This document shows positions 26,316-34,652 of a stretch of 64,000 bases of DNA, in pieces; within the stretch, counting starts at the first letter, position 1; each line of letters starts with the position of its first letter. Where the stretch lies: the NCBI GenBank assembly GCA_019636215.1, contig JAHBXZ010000002.1, positions 62,001-126,000 on the forward strand. The letters are read 5' to 3'. The notes under the pieces were generated by a model, which saw only the letters and a list, made by a program, of their open reading frames with translations, did not search any database and was not told where the DNA came from. The stretch is from Planctomycetota bacterium (GTDB lineage Bacteria; Planctomycetota; UBA8742; UBA2392). A program made the translations under genes and the position numbers.

Positions 26316-28607
26316 CTACGGGTTGACGCCGAAGTACTCGGCCCAGGCGTGACGGTTGGTGCCGAAATCTTTGCCGCCTGCAAGCCTGGCCAGCGCGCGA
26401 CTGGCCGCACTGACGATGATTTCGTCCTTATCGGAAAGCAGCTTGACCAGCGGCTGCGCCGCCGACTTGTCCCCGATCTTGCCCAGCGTGTCGCAGATCG
26501 TCAGGCGAAGATCCAGGTTTTCGCTGCGGCCAAGCATCTGGCTTACCGGCTCTACGGCATCCTTGGCCTTGAGCTTTCCCAGTTCATACAACGCGGTGGT
26601 GCGCACGGTGGGGGATTCATCGCGCAGGTGATCTATGATCGGGCCGACTGCGCCCATGCCCTGTTCACGCGCCAGCAGGCGCAGGTACTTGGACCGGTCC
26701 ACGGCCTTGTCCAGGTCGAGTGTTTCGCCCGCGATGGTCACCGGTTTCACCGGCTTGGGGGCGGGCTTGGGTGACACAGGCTTGGTGGGGGTGGTGTCGT
26801 CTGCATCGTGCACGGCCAGCGGCGCGATGTCGGTGTCGGGACGATGCATCGGGTTGTAACGGTAGTAGACCTCCAGGCACAGCACACTCAGCGCGGTTGA
26901 ATACAGGTCGCCCATGATCGGGCCGATCCAGGAATCCGCCGCCGGCCACGAACCGCGTCGCGCACCCACAAACACCTGGTTGGGCAGCAGCGTCTCCTTC
27001 ATGGCCTTGTTCCATTGTTCCCAGGCGGGGCCCTGGCCCTGGTTCTTCAAAAAGATACCCAGGGTGCCGTAGTACCAGCCGTAGAAGGTCGTGAAGTTGG
27101 GGTTGTTCGGCCCGAAGCTGGGCTTGAGCAGATCCTGCCACTTCATGGGCTCTTTCAACAGCATCGTCTCGGCGGCGGCGTTGCGACGGTGGAACTTGTC
27201 GGCATCCAGAATCACGCGAGAGGCCAGGCCCACGCCCACCATGCCGATGCCCCGGCGTGTGGGCGAGAGTTCGCCATAGGCGCGGTCGGCGTAGTAGGTT
27301 TCGCCGCTGTCCAGGCTGTGGCGGTCGTACAGGTCAGCAAGGCTGCCAAGCACCCGTTCGCTGACAGGGATGCCGACGGCCCTGGCACTCTTCAGCGCGA
27401 GCACGGCCCATCCGCTGATCGAAAGGTCGTTGCGGGCAATGTACCCGGCCGGGCTGCTGATGAAGCCCTGGTAGTCCCAACCGCCACCGGTGGCCTGGGT
27501 GCGTTCCAGAAAGCGCACCGCGCGCTCGGCCGCAATCCGGATGCGGGCCTCGCGGGTCATGCCCCAGGCCTCGCACAGCGCCAGGGTTGCCACGGTGTGA
27601 CCGTACATCTGCATGATTCCGCGGTAGTTGACGCAGCCGTCGGAAGTCTGGTTGCGGATCAGCCAGTTGATGGCGCGCTTGACATTGTCGGCATAGCGGC
27701 CCTCGGCGGGCGAGTTTCCGGCGGCCAGAAACGGCAGGACACAAAGCGCGGTGGTGGCGCCGCGATAGCCATTGTCGCTGGTGGCCCAGCGCGGCGGAGT
27801 GTCAAAGCCACCGTTGGGATCCCAGCTGCCGTCGCTGCTTTGCTTGCGCGAAAGGTACTCAAGACCCAGGTTGACGGCATCTTCGGTGTCCTGGCCGCCG
27901 CCGTGGCGTTTCAGGGCGGCCGCGCGGCTGTCGCCCTTTCGGTTCTGCAGCAGGCCTGAACCCGAAGGCGCGCGGTTGGTCGATGGGTCGGGCTGGCCGC
28001 TGCCCAGGCCCTCATTGGCGCGTGGTGCCAGCTGGCGGAAGGGCACGGCGCGCGACGGGCGAGGCGGGGCGACTTCGGGCTCCGGGGCAAACGGTGTGGG
28101 CTCCGGCGGCACGAAATCAGGGTCGCCGGGATCGGCCATCAGGTCGTCAATGATCTCCTGCGGCATCTGCACTTCGTCATGCGTGGAAAGGGCGTCGGGC
28201 AGCAGGGCGTCTTCCCTTTCAGGGGCGGGCAGCGGTGCCGCGGCCGTCTGCTCAACCGTCAGCCGGTGAATCTGCTCCACTGCGTGGCGGATGTTGTCCT
28301 GAAACAGAAACGCAAACACAAACAGGATCACGTGAACCACGCTCGCGATCGCCAGGCTGTTCCACGTCCAGCGCCCGGCGATTGCCAGTGCGGCTATCGC
28401 CCGCTTGCCGCGCGGCGCACGCACGTGTTTGCCGCGCAGCGGCGCGGGCAGTGCAAACTGCGGCAGGCGCGGCCTGCAGCTACGGGTGGTGCCTGTCAGG
28501 TCATTGATGCGATGGTCGCTCACCGAAAACAACGCCGGGCTCAGGCAGGCCGTGCAAGGCCGACCGGCATAAGCGAGTTCCGTTCCGCATCGTGTGCAAC
28601 CGAGCAT
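26316..28607 (-). CDS. Zinc-ribbon, membrane, squalene-cyclase-like and HEAT repeat protein
   Basis: The 763-residue protein opens with a zinc ribbon (CTRCGTEL ... CTACL, residues 4-22). A membrane helix (about 91-112) follows, then a Pro-rich low-complexity linker (about 140-215). Residues about 245-620 have prenyltransferase/squalene-oxidase repeats (SSDGSWD, QTSDGCVNY, TGGGWDYQG). The C-terminus (about 650-763) holds HEAT repeats. The large cyclase-like repeat with MYGHTVATLALCEAWGMT is characteristic of planctomycete surface proteins of unknown role. ATG 28607 has GGAG 9 bases upstream and precedes the ribbon. No catalytic residues can be named. Confidence 0.85.
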   Translation of the reverse strand: MLGCTRCGTELAYAGRPCTACLSPALFSVSDHRINDLTGTTRSCRPRLPQFALPAPLRGKHVRAPRGKRAIAALAIAGRWTWNSLAIASVVHVILFVFAFLFQDNIRHAVEQIHRLTVEQTAAAPLPAPEREDALLPDALSTHDEVQMPQEIIDDLMADPGDPDFVPPEPTPFAPEPEVAPPRPSRAVPFRQLAPRANEGLGSGQPDPSTNRAPSGSGLLQNRKGDSRAAALKRHGGGQDTEDAVNLGLEYLSRKQSSDGSWDPNGGFDTPPRWATSDNGYRGATTALCVLPFLAAGNSPAEGRYADNVKRAINWLIRNQTSDGCVNYRGIMQMYGHTVATLALCEAWGMTREARIRIAAERAVRFLERTQATGGGWDYQGFISSPAGYIARNDLSISGWAVLALKSARAVGIPVSERVLGSLADLYDRHSLDSGETYYADRAYGELSPTRRGIGMVGVGLASRVILDADKFHRRNAAAETMLLKEPMKWQDLLKPSFGPNNPNFTTFYGWYYGTLGIFLKNQGQGPAWEQWNKAMKETLLPNQVFVGARRGSWPAADSWIGPIMGDLYSTALSVLCLEVYYRYNPMHRPDTDIAPLAVHDADDTTPTKPVSPKPAPKPVKPVTIAGETLDLDKAVDRSKYLRLLAREQGMGAVGPIIDHLRDESPTVRTTALYELGKLKAKDAVEPVSQMLGRSENLDLRLTICDTLGKIGDKSAAQPLVKLLSDKDEIIVSAASRALARLAGGKDFGTNRHAWAEYFGVNP

Positions 28608-28694
28608 CCGGCGGCTCCGGGGTGGAGACCAGGGACGCGCACGGGGTTTCGCCCCCAAGGTGTACGCGCCTTGATTGTCCCCTTTGGGATGCAG

Positions 28695-29009
28695 CTAGTA
28701 AAGCGCAAGTTTCAGCTGCACATGCCCTTGCATCGCGATGTAGCCAAGGCCGGCAAGCATGAGCAGATTGGCAATAGTCACCACAAGGGCCTTGGCAAGG
28801 AAGCTTCCCTTGCGCGTCTTGTGCCGGAAAACGTTCATGCCAAGCCACATTCCGGCGGCCGCCAGGGGCAGTGCCAGTGCCAGTAGGGTGGATTCAGGCA
28901 GGCGCCGGGCCCCCCGCGAGGCCCGGCGCTTGTCGATGCCCTGGGCTGCAAACGCGGCCAGGTTGAAGGCCAGCGCCGGCAGAACCAGCCAGCCGATGGG
29001 CAGATCCAT
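28695..29009 (-). CDS. DUF1294 membrane protein
   Basis: The 104-residue protein has three or four hydrophobic helices and the DUF1294 pattern: AAQGIDKRRA, R-LPESTLL, and FRHKTRKGSF. Its function is unknown. It begins 8 bases after the SPFH gene on the same strand, so they probably share an mRNA. The size matches the family. Confidence 0.88.
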   Translation of the reverse strand: MDLPIGWLVLPALAFNLAAFAAQGIDKRRASRGARRLPESTLLALALPLAAAGMWLGMNVFRHKTRKGSFLAKALVVTIANLLMLAGLGYIAMQGHVQLKLALY

Positions 29010-29017
29010 GGGCGGGC

Positions 29018-29947
29018 CTACTTCTTTTCAGGGTCAATCAGGATGATGCTGTCTTTGCCTCCGCTGACACGCGGCAGGGCACCGTCCCACTTTTCAAGTT
29101 TCTTGAACTCAAGGATGCGCGGGTCCAGCGTCTCCAGAAGCTTCCGGTTGGCTTCCGCCTGGGCCTCTGCGGTGCGCTTGGTGGCTTCGGCTTCGGCCAG
29201 GCTGATCAGCTCAATCTGCTTGGACTGGCCGGCCGCGGCTTCCTCGGTGGCCATGCGTTCGCCTTTGGCCTTGAGCTCACGGATCTGCTTGTCCGCCTCG
29301 GCCTTCACGACGGTCTTCTGGGCCTCGACTTCTTCCTTCTTGAGTTCGTTCTGGCTGCGCAGGAAGTCCTGCTCGGCCTGGACCTTGGCCTCAATGGCGC
29401 GGTCAAAAGCGTCGCTGAAACTGAAGTCGGTGATGTTGACGGCCGTGACCAGCAGATGGCTTGCGGCCGCCCGGGTCGTGATCATGTCTTCGATCTGCTT
29501 TTTGACCTGTTCGCGGTTCTTGATCAGGTTTTCGGCGGTGTATTTTGCGGTGACGGCCTTGACCGATTCCTGGATGATCGGGTTCAGCTTGGTGAACTCC
29601 CAGATTTCCACAGTGGTACCGATGTTCTTGTACAGCCACCAGACCATCTCGGGGTCGCCGCGGAAGTTGACCGCCACCTGTGTGCTGACGCTTTGCAGGT
29701 CGCTGGAAGCGGCGCCGGCCTTGGAGTTCACGACACGCTCGCGCACCTCAAGCTCGTGAATGGACGTCCACGGGGCCTTGAAGTGCAGGCCTTCCGGCAG
29801 GGATTCTTCCGTCAGGTCGCCGAACGCCACCTTTACGCCGCGATAGCCGGGGTCTACGACCTCGACAAACGACCCGCCAAGTATCAGCACAAGCACGAAC
29901 AAGGCGACACCTGTACCGGCCAAGACCGCAAGTTTGTTGTTTCGCAT
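29018..29947 (-). CDS. SPFH/prohibitin-family membrane protein
   Basis: The 309-residue protein has one N-terminal membrane helix (about 7-27), an SPFH domain (about 27-200) with VDPGYRGVKVAFG, and a coiled-coil Glu/Ala/Lys-rich C-terminal half (about 200-270). Prohibitin-type proteins form ring scaffolds in the inner membrane and often regulate FtsH. An FtsH gene lies in the same window but far away, so a link is only suggested. GGAGG sits 4-5 bases before the ATG. The open frame to 30073 is not supported. Confidence 0.9.
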   Translation of the reverse strand: MRNNKLAVLAGTGVALFVLVLILGGSFVEVVDPGYRGVKVAFGDLTEESLPEGLHFKAPWTSIHELEVRERVVNSKAGAASSDLQSVSTQVAVNFRGDPEMVWWLYKNIGTTVEIWEFTKLNPIIQESVKAVTAKYTAENLIKNREQVKKQIEDMITTRAAASHLLVTAVNITDFSFSDAFDRAIEAKVQAEQDFLRSQNELKKEEVEAQKTVVKAEADKQIRELKAKGERMATEEAAAGQSKQIELISLAEAEATKRTAEAQAEANRKLLETLDPRILEFKKLEKWDGALPRVSGGKDSIILIDPEKK

Positions 29948-29992
29948 GAATCCTCCAGGGCCACAGGAAAACAAAGACCGCTGTCGCGGTCG

Positions 29993-29998
29993 CTTATA
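29993..29998 (-). promoter_or_regulatory. Candidate -10 box of the SPFH gene
   Basis: TATAAG on the minus strand lies about 45 bases before the ATG. A TTGTCC is 20 bases further upstream, which is long for a -35 element. The leader contains the short hairpin GACCGC-GACA-GCGGTC. Confidence 0.4.
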
Positions 29999-30079
29999 CT
30001 CGGGGGCCGCCTTTGTAGGGACAAACTTCAGGAAAGTTCGCCGGCCCGGCAGTCCGGGCCGCGCAGCAGGCATGGCTGC

Positions 30080-30736
30080 TCAGGCCAGCGGCGCCGGGGG
30101 AACAGTCCTGGAAAGGGGCCCGCAGGCGAACTGGGCCAGCTCCGCGGGGCTGCCGGACTCCACAAGCCGCCACGCTGTGTCGATGTCGGTAAGGTAATCC
30201 GTCACCTCATGAGCCCGCAGCATCAGCGGCTGCCGGTCATGCAGTCTGCTCATCCAGTCCGAGGCGGCGGTGGTGACCAGCGAGTAACACGGCATGCCCT
30301 CGTGCTCCAGCCACAGTCCGCCCAGGAACATCGTGCTGCCGTCGGCATGGTGTATGGCATGGGGCTGGCGGGCGGCCTTAGGACCTGTCCACTCGTAAAA
30401 GCCGCCGACCGGCACGACACACCGCTGCTGGGCAAACGCCTTGCCCCAGACCCGCCCCTTGAGCTTGTCGGAGCGCGAGTTGAACAGCAGCCGGTTCGAC
30501 CACTCCGGCTTGAAGCCCCAGGTCATGATCCGGGGGCTCAATTCGTCCTGGTCCAGGCAGATCACAGCGTGCTCGTTGGTCGGCCTGATGTCGTAGTTGA
30601 GCGAAGGCTGGCCCTTGTCTGTCCACTCCAGCAGCATCTGCATCGCGCGCCGGAACTGCGGGGCAATGTTGCGGCGGCCCAGGAACGCTTCTCGCTCGCG
30701 GGCCGCGATTTCACTGTCGTACTTTCGGCCGCACAT
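30080..30736 (-). CDS. SRAP-domain protein (YedK/HMCES type), abasic-site DNA crosslinker
   Basis: This 218-residue protein starts MCGRKYD. Met removal exposes the catalytic Cys2, which is why ATG 30736 must be the start and the frame to 30745 is rejected. Other family residues are seen in NYDIRPT, FNSRSD, VPVGGFYEW and LHDRQPLML. The family forms a thiazolidine crosslink with abasic sites in single-stranded DNA and shields them during replication. It is a monocistronic gene next to tRNA-Asp. Confidence 0.95.
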   Translation of the reverse strand: MCGRKYDSEIAAREREAFLGRRNIAPQFRRAMQMLLEWTDKGQPSLNYDIRPTNEHAVICLDQDELSPRIMTWGFKPEWSNRLLFNSRSDKLKGRVWGKAFAQQRCVVPVGGFYEWTGPKAARQPHAIHHADGSTMFLGGLWLEHEGMPCYSLVTTAASDWMSRLHDRQPLMLRAHEVTDYLTDIDTAWRLVESGSPAELAQFACGPLSRTVPPAPLA

Positions 30737-30762
30737 GACGCGCACCCTGCCCGCAAATCAAA

Positions 30763-30792
30763 GCCGCCCCGAAACCAAGGCTCCGGGGCGGC
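30763..30792 (-). terminator. Terminator of the tRNA-Asp transcript
   Basis: A perfect 9-bp stem (GCCGCCCCG / CGGGGCGGC) with a 12-base loop is followed on the minus strand by TTTGATTT. It ends 8 bases from the tRNA 3' end. Confidence 0.8.
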
Positions 30793-30800
30793 AGAATCTC

Positions 30801-30877
30801 TGGCGAGGGTGGCGGGACTCGAACCCGTAACCTTCGGCGTGACAAGCCGACGCTCTAACCGATTGAGCTACACCCCC
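30801..30877 (-). tRNA. tRNA-Asp (GTC), CCA encoded
   Basis: The minus strand folds as a 77-base cloverleaf. The acceptor stem GGGGGTG pairs with CACCCTC (one G-T pair). The D arm is GCTC/GAGC, the anticodon stem TCGGC/GCCGA and its loop TTGTCAC gives anticodon GTC. The T loop is TTCGAGT. The discriminator base is G, as expected for Asp, and CCA is encoded. The T stem has one A-C mismatch at its outer pair. Confidence 0.95.
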
Positions 30878-30890
30878 GCAGGGGCCGCGA

Positions 30891-30919
30891 TAGATACCGT
30901 GACCCGTCCACAGCGTCAA
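30891..30919 (-). promoter_or_regulatory. Promoter of tRNA-Asp
   Basis: TTGACG (30919-30914) and TATCTA (30896-30891) are 17 bases apart on the minus strand. The -10 box is 13 bases before the tRNA 5' end, a normal distance for a processed tRNA. Confidence 0.7.
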
Positions 30920-30986
30920 GGGCCGGACGGTGTAGGTTTCCGTGCGCTACTGGGTTCACTTGTGCCGATATGAATCCAGGTGCTGC

Positions 30987-31796
30987 GTGGAACCACTCAA
31001 GGCAATCATTCTGGGCGCGGTGCAGGGGCTTACTGAGTTCCTGCCTGTTTCGTCGTCCGGCCATCTGGTACTGGTAGGGCACCTGATGGGTCGCGACCTT
31101 GGGGGCGAATCCGGTACGGCCATGAGTGTGCTGCTGCACCTGGGCAGCCTGTGCGCGATCCTGACAGTCTTTCGTAAGGACGTGCTGGCACTGTTTCTGC
31201 CGCGCTTTGACTTGCGCAAGTTCTGGCTGCTGTTTCTGGCCAGCATTCCCGCGGCGATTGTCGGCTTGGGTATCAAGAAAGGGTTGCCGGACTCACAGGC
31301 CCTTTGGGTAGAGGCCAACCTGTTGCAGTCGCCATGGGTGGCGGCGGTCGGCCTGCTGGTGACGGCCGCAGTTCTCTGGCTTGCAGAAAGGCCCCGTGAT
31401 CTGCGGGTTACCTGGCAAAGCGTTGCCGGGCGCGACTTCTGGCAGGTGATGATTGTGGGCCTGGCGCAAGCAGTTGCGATATTGCCAGGCATCTCACGCA
31501 GCGGCAGCACCATCTGCGTTGCCCTGATGCTGCACTGGGTGCGAAGCGACGCGGTGCGCCTGAGCTTTCTGATGGGCATGATAGCCATCGGTGGTGCCGG
31601 GCTGCTGGAGGCGCGGCACATTTCCGAGTTCGAGGCCGGGCCCGCATTGGCGGGCTTTGGTTCTAGCCTGGTGTTCAGCCTGGTGGGCCTGCTTGCGCTG
31701 AAGCTGGTAGTGGCAAAGCAGAAGCTGCGCTGGTTTGCGGCGTACTGCGCGGTAGCGGGCGTGACAGCACTGATCTGGCTGGTGGCAACCGCGTAG
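30987..31796 (+). CDS. uppP: Undecaprenyl-diphosphatase
   Basis: The 269-residue membrane protein converts undecaprenyl diphosphate to the monophosphate lipid carrier for wall synthesis. The two active-site motifs are intact: EFLPVSSSGH (about 17-26) and GISRSGST. Eight hydrophobic helices are likely. GTG 30987 is chosen because it starts right before the conserved PLKAIILG and has CCAGG 6 bases upstream; the frame back to 30942 is not supported. It ends at a perfect 13-bp terminator hairpin. Confidence 0.95.
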   Translation: MEPLKAIILGAVQGLTEFLPVSSSGHLVLVGHLMGRDLGGESGTAMSVLLHLGSLCAILTVFRKDVLALFLPRFDLRKFWLLFLASIPAAIVGLGIKKGLPDSQALWVEANLLQSPWVAAVGLLVTAAVLWLAERPRDLRVTWQSVAGRDFWQVMIVGLAQAVAILPGISRSGSTICVALMLHWVRSDAVRLSFLMGMIAIGGAGLLEARHISEFEAGPALAGFGSSLVFSLVGLLALKLVVAKQKLRWFAAYCAVAGVTALIWLVATA

Positions 31797-31802
31797 AAGC
31801 AA

Positions 31803-31834
31803 GATGCACACAGTCAGCATCGACTGTGTGCATC
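31803..31834. terminator. Bidirectional terminator between uppP and the aminopeptidase
   Basis: A perfect 13-bp stem (GATGCACACAGTC / GACTGTGTGCATC) with a 6-base loop lies 6 bases after the uppP stop. No T tract is present. Confidence 0.65.
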
Positions 31835-31848
31835 GCTGGTCGCAAAGT

Positions 31849-34494
31849 CTATCTGCGGGCGACTGTGCCACGTCTGCGCTTGGCGCCCTTTCCGTTGCGG
31901 CTGTGGCCGTTGGTTGTGTGCTTGGCCTTGCCCGCCTTGCCGCCCTCGAGTTTCTCCAGGCGATCCTTGAGTTCGTCGTAGGTCTTCTTCAAAGAGTCGT
32001 AGTCGTCGCGCAGTTCCTTTACTTCCTTGGGTGCGCCGGCGGCATCGCGCAAAGCCTCGATGGTCATGCGTGCGTTGCGCTTGATTCGGCTGTCATGTGT
32101 GGTTGCAGCCAGTTTGGCAAGCGCAGACACGGCCTTGGGTTCCTTGAGTGCCCGCAGTCCGCCGATGGCCGACATGACCTGCCGGAAGTCGCCTTCCAGC
32201 AGGGGTTCAAGTGTCTCACGGGCGTGCTGCTTGTCCTTGTCTTCGGTGCTTTCCGCCGCCAGGCGCCCGAGGCTGCTGATGGCCGCGTAGCGGGCCTGCT
32301 GGCTGGCGCCGTAGTGCGTCCATTCGCGCATCAATTCCAGTGCCCGCATGTCGCGCAACTCGCAGAACCCTGCAAACACGTGCGAACGGATCACGTCGTT
32401 GTGGCTGGGACGGCCCAGCGCAGCGCTGAGCACATCAAATGCAATCGCGGCGCGGGTCTTGCCAAGGCCGAGCGCGGCCTCAGCGGCCACGTAGTAGCTT
32501 TCGTCCTTGTTCAGCAGCAGCGCAAGCTTCTCCACGGCGCTGGAATGCTTCCATTCGCCCAGGGCTGCGGCCACGGCGCGCCGGGCCTTGGGGTGCTTGA
32601 TCCCGACAGCATCGCACAGGGCCTCCAGCGCGCGGCCGGAGTGAATCTTGCCCAGTGCCTGCGCGCATTCCGCCTGCACGCCCCAGAATGAGTCCTTTTG
32701 CAGCGCGTGGGCCAGGGCGTCGGTGGCCTTGGGTGTGGCTTTGCCCGCCAGGGCCCGCACGGCGTGAACCCGGCCCATCACGCAGGTGTCGTGCTTGAGT
32801 TGCGCAATCAGCATGTCTTCGGGCAGGTCAAGCTCGAGCGTCTTGGGCACAGCGTTGCCGGGATCGAAGCTGATCCACAGAACGCGCGAGGGCAGCGTGA
32901 TGTGGTACCGGTGGGTGTCCTTATCGATCTCGAAAGAGCGGGTTTCCTCGCCGCCGTCGTACACAAAGCGCACGGTGAGCGGCGTACGGAACACCGCGGT
33001 GAGTTCGTCGGGCTTCTGCTTCTGCACGACACTGAAATCAAGGCTGCGGTTCTTTTCGTCCCAGCGGGCGCTTACCTTGAATTCGGGGTGGCCGCCGCCG
33101 TAGATCCACTGGCTGAAGAACCAGTCAAAGTTGCGCCCGGTGACGTCCTCAATGGCATTGGCGAAGTCCTGGGTAATGACGCAGGACTTCGCGTGGCGGG
33201 TGACATAGTGGTTGATCACCTTCCACCACAGGCGGTCGCCCAGCAGCTTGCGAAGGTGGTGCAGAATCACCGCGCCCTTCTGGTACAGGTGGCGGTCAAA
33301 CAGGTCCAATGGCTCGTTGTAGATGTTGGTCTGGATCGGCCGGCGGTAGCTGCCACGGTCTTCGTCGAGGTACACCTTCCAGTCGGCGTCGAGATAGTAC
33401 TTGAACTCGTCGTCGCCCAGCGATTCTTCGCACCACATGGCTTCGAAGTACGTGGCGAAGCTTTCGTTCAGCCAGGCGTGGCTCCAGTCGCGGCAGGTCA
33501 GGTAATCGCCGAACCACTGGTGGGCAAGCTCGTGGCTGTTCAGCGGGTCTGAACTGAAGTCCAGGTGCGCTCGCGCGTCGTGCAGGGTCAGTTCGGTCTG
33601 CGTGGTGGCGGTGGTGTTTTCCATGCCGCCGAAAATGAAATCGCTGGCGGTGATCTGCGCGTACTTGGGGTAGGGGTACTTCACGCCGATCTTTTCGCTG
33701 AAGAACTGCACCATTTTGGGCGTCGGGCCGAAGCTGCGTTCGCCGTCTTCTTCGCGGCCTGGCGGGACGTAGTAGTCAACCTTGATGCCCGCCCATTCTT
33801 TGCTGACCTTCACGTAGTCGCCGATCACCAGCGTCACCAGGTAGGCCACGTGGGGGACATCCATCTTCCAGTGGTGCAGCTCATGGTCGCCCTTGGACTG
33901 CACGTTTACCAGCGCGCCGTTGCTGAGGCTGGTCATGCCCTTGGGCACGCGGGCGACGATTTCGGTGGTGGCCTTTTCGTTGGGGTAGTCAAAGCACGGA
34001 AACCAGTAACGGCTGTCTTCATCCTGGCCCTGGGTCCAGAACTCGCGGTGTTTCTTGGGGTAATCGCGATCCGGCCCCACGAAGTACGCACCACGGCGCG
34101 GCGTGGCGGAATAGGTAACGCTGATGGTGATGTCTTTGTCGGGTGCCAGTTCGTGCCCGAACCGCACGACCAGTTTTTCGCCGTCATGGTGCCAGTTGGC
34201 GGCCTTTGGGCCGACCTTCACCGTGGCGATCTCCATTTCGCAGGCATCAAGCTCAAGAAACGTGGTGCCGTCATGGATGGGCGCAACGGTAAGGTGGGCG
34301 GTGCCGGCGATTGACTTACGGTCAAAGTCGACGGCGATCTCCAGCTTGATGTGGCGCACGTCGACCACTCGGTCGCGGCACCACTTGGGGCCGGTGCCCT
34401 TCTTCATGAAGGGCTTCCAGGTGGGCTTGGCATCCAGGGCCTGCTGGCCGAACCCGGCAAAAAAACGTTCGTGTTCCGTGAGAGAAAAGTTCAT
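31849..34494 (-). CDS. M1 family zinc aminopeptidase with HEAT repeats and basic tail
   Basis: The 881-residue enzyme has the exopeptidase motif GGMEN (289-293), the zinc site HELAH (321-325) and the distal Glu344 in LNESF. After the M1 catalytic part (about 1-500), HEAT-type repeats run from about 560 to 800. A coiled coil and a very basic Lys/Arg/Gly tail close the protein. There is no signal peptide, so it is probably cytosolic. ATG 34494 has CGGAG about 10 bases upstream. The open frame to 34734 is rejected because it overlaps the divergent gene's leader. Confidence 0.92.
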   Translation of the reverse strand: MNFSLTEHERFFAGFGQQALDAKPTWKPFMKKGTGPKWCRDRVVDVRHIKLEIAVDFDRKSIAGTAHLTVAPIHDGTTFLELDACEMEIATVKVGPKAANWHHDGEKLVVRFGHELAPDKDITISVTYSATPRRGAYFVGPDRDYPKKHREFWTQGQDEDSRYWFPCFDYPNEKATTEIVARVPKGMTSLSNGALVNVQSKGDHELHHWKMDVPHVAYLVTLVIGDYVKVSKEWAGIKVDYYVPPGREEDGERSFGPTPKMVQFFSEKIGVKYPYPKYAQITASDFIFGGMENTTATTQTELTLHDARAHLDFSSDPLNSHELAHQWFGDYLTCRDWSHAWLNESFATYFEAMWCEESLGDDEFKYYLDADWKVYLDEDRGSYRRPIQTNIYNEPLDLFDRHLYQKGAVILHHLRKLLGDRLWWKVINHYVTRHAKSCVITQDFANAIEDVTGRNFDWFFSQWIYGGGHPEFKVSARWDEKNRSLDFSVVQKQKPDELTAVFRTPLTVRFVYDGGEETRSFEIDKDTHRYHITLPSRVLWISFDPGNAVPKTLELDLPEDMLIAQLKHDTCVMGRVHAVRALAGKATPKATDALAHALQKDSFWGVQAECAQALGKIHSGRALEALCDAVGIKHPKARRAVAAALGEWKHSSAVEKLALLLNKDESYYVAAEAALGLGKTRAAIAFDVLSAALGRPSHNDVIRSHVFAGFCELRDMRALELMREWTHYGASQQARYAAISSLGRLAAESTEDKDKQHARETLEPLLEGDFRQVMSAIGGLRALKEPKAVSALAKLAATTHDSRIKRNARMTIEALRDAAGAPKEVKELRDDYDSLKKTYDELKDRLEKLEGGKAGKAKHTTNGHSRNGKGAKRRRGTVARR

Positions 34495-34652
34495 GGGGTG
34501 ACTACTCCGTATTGAGGCAGGGCATGATGCCGCGCGGGGGTACCCCGTCAATGCGGGTTCATGCCACTTGCGATGCAAAGCCACGGCAGTTTGATTGGCG
34601 CTGGAACCGAATCGAGACGTATTCAAGTGACCCCGTGTTACCGGAGCAATCC

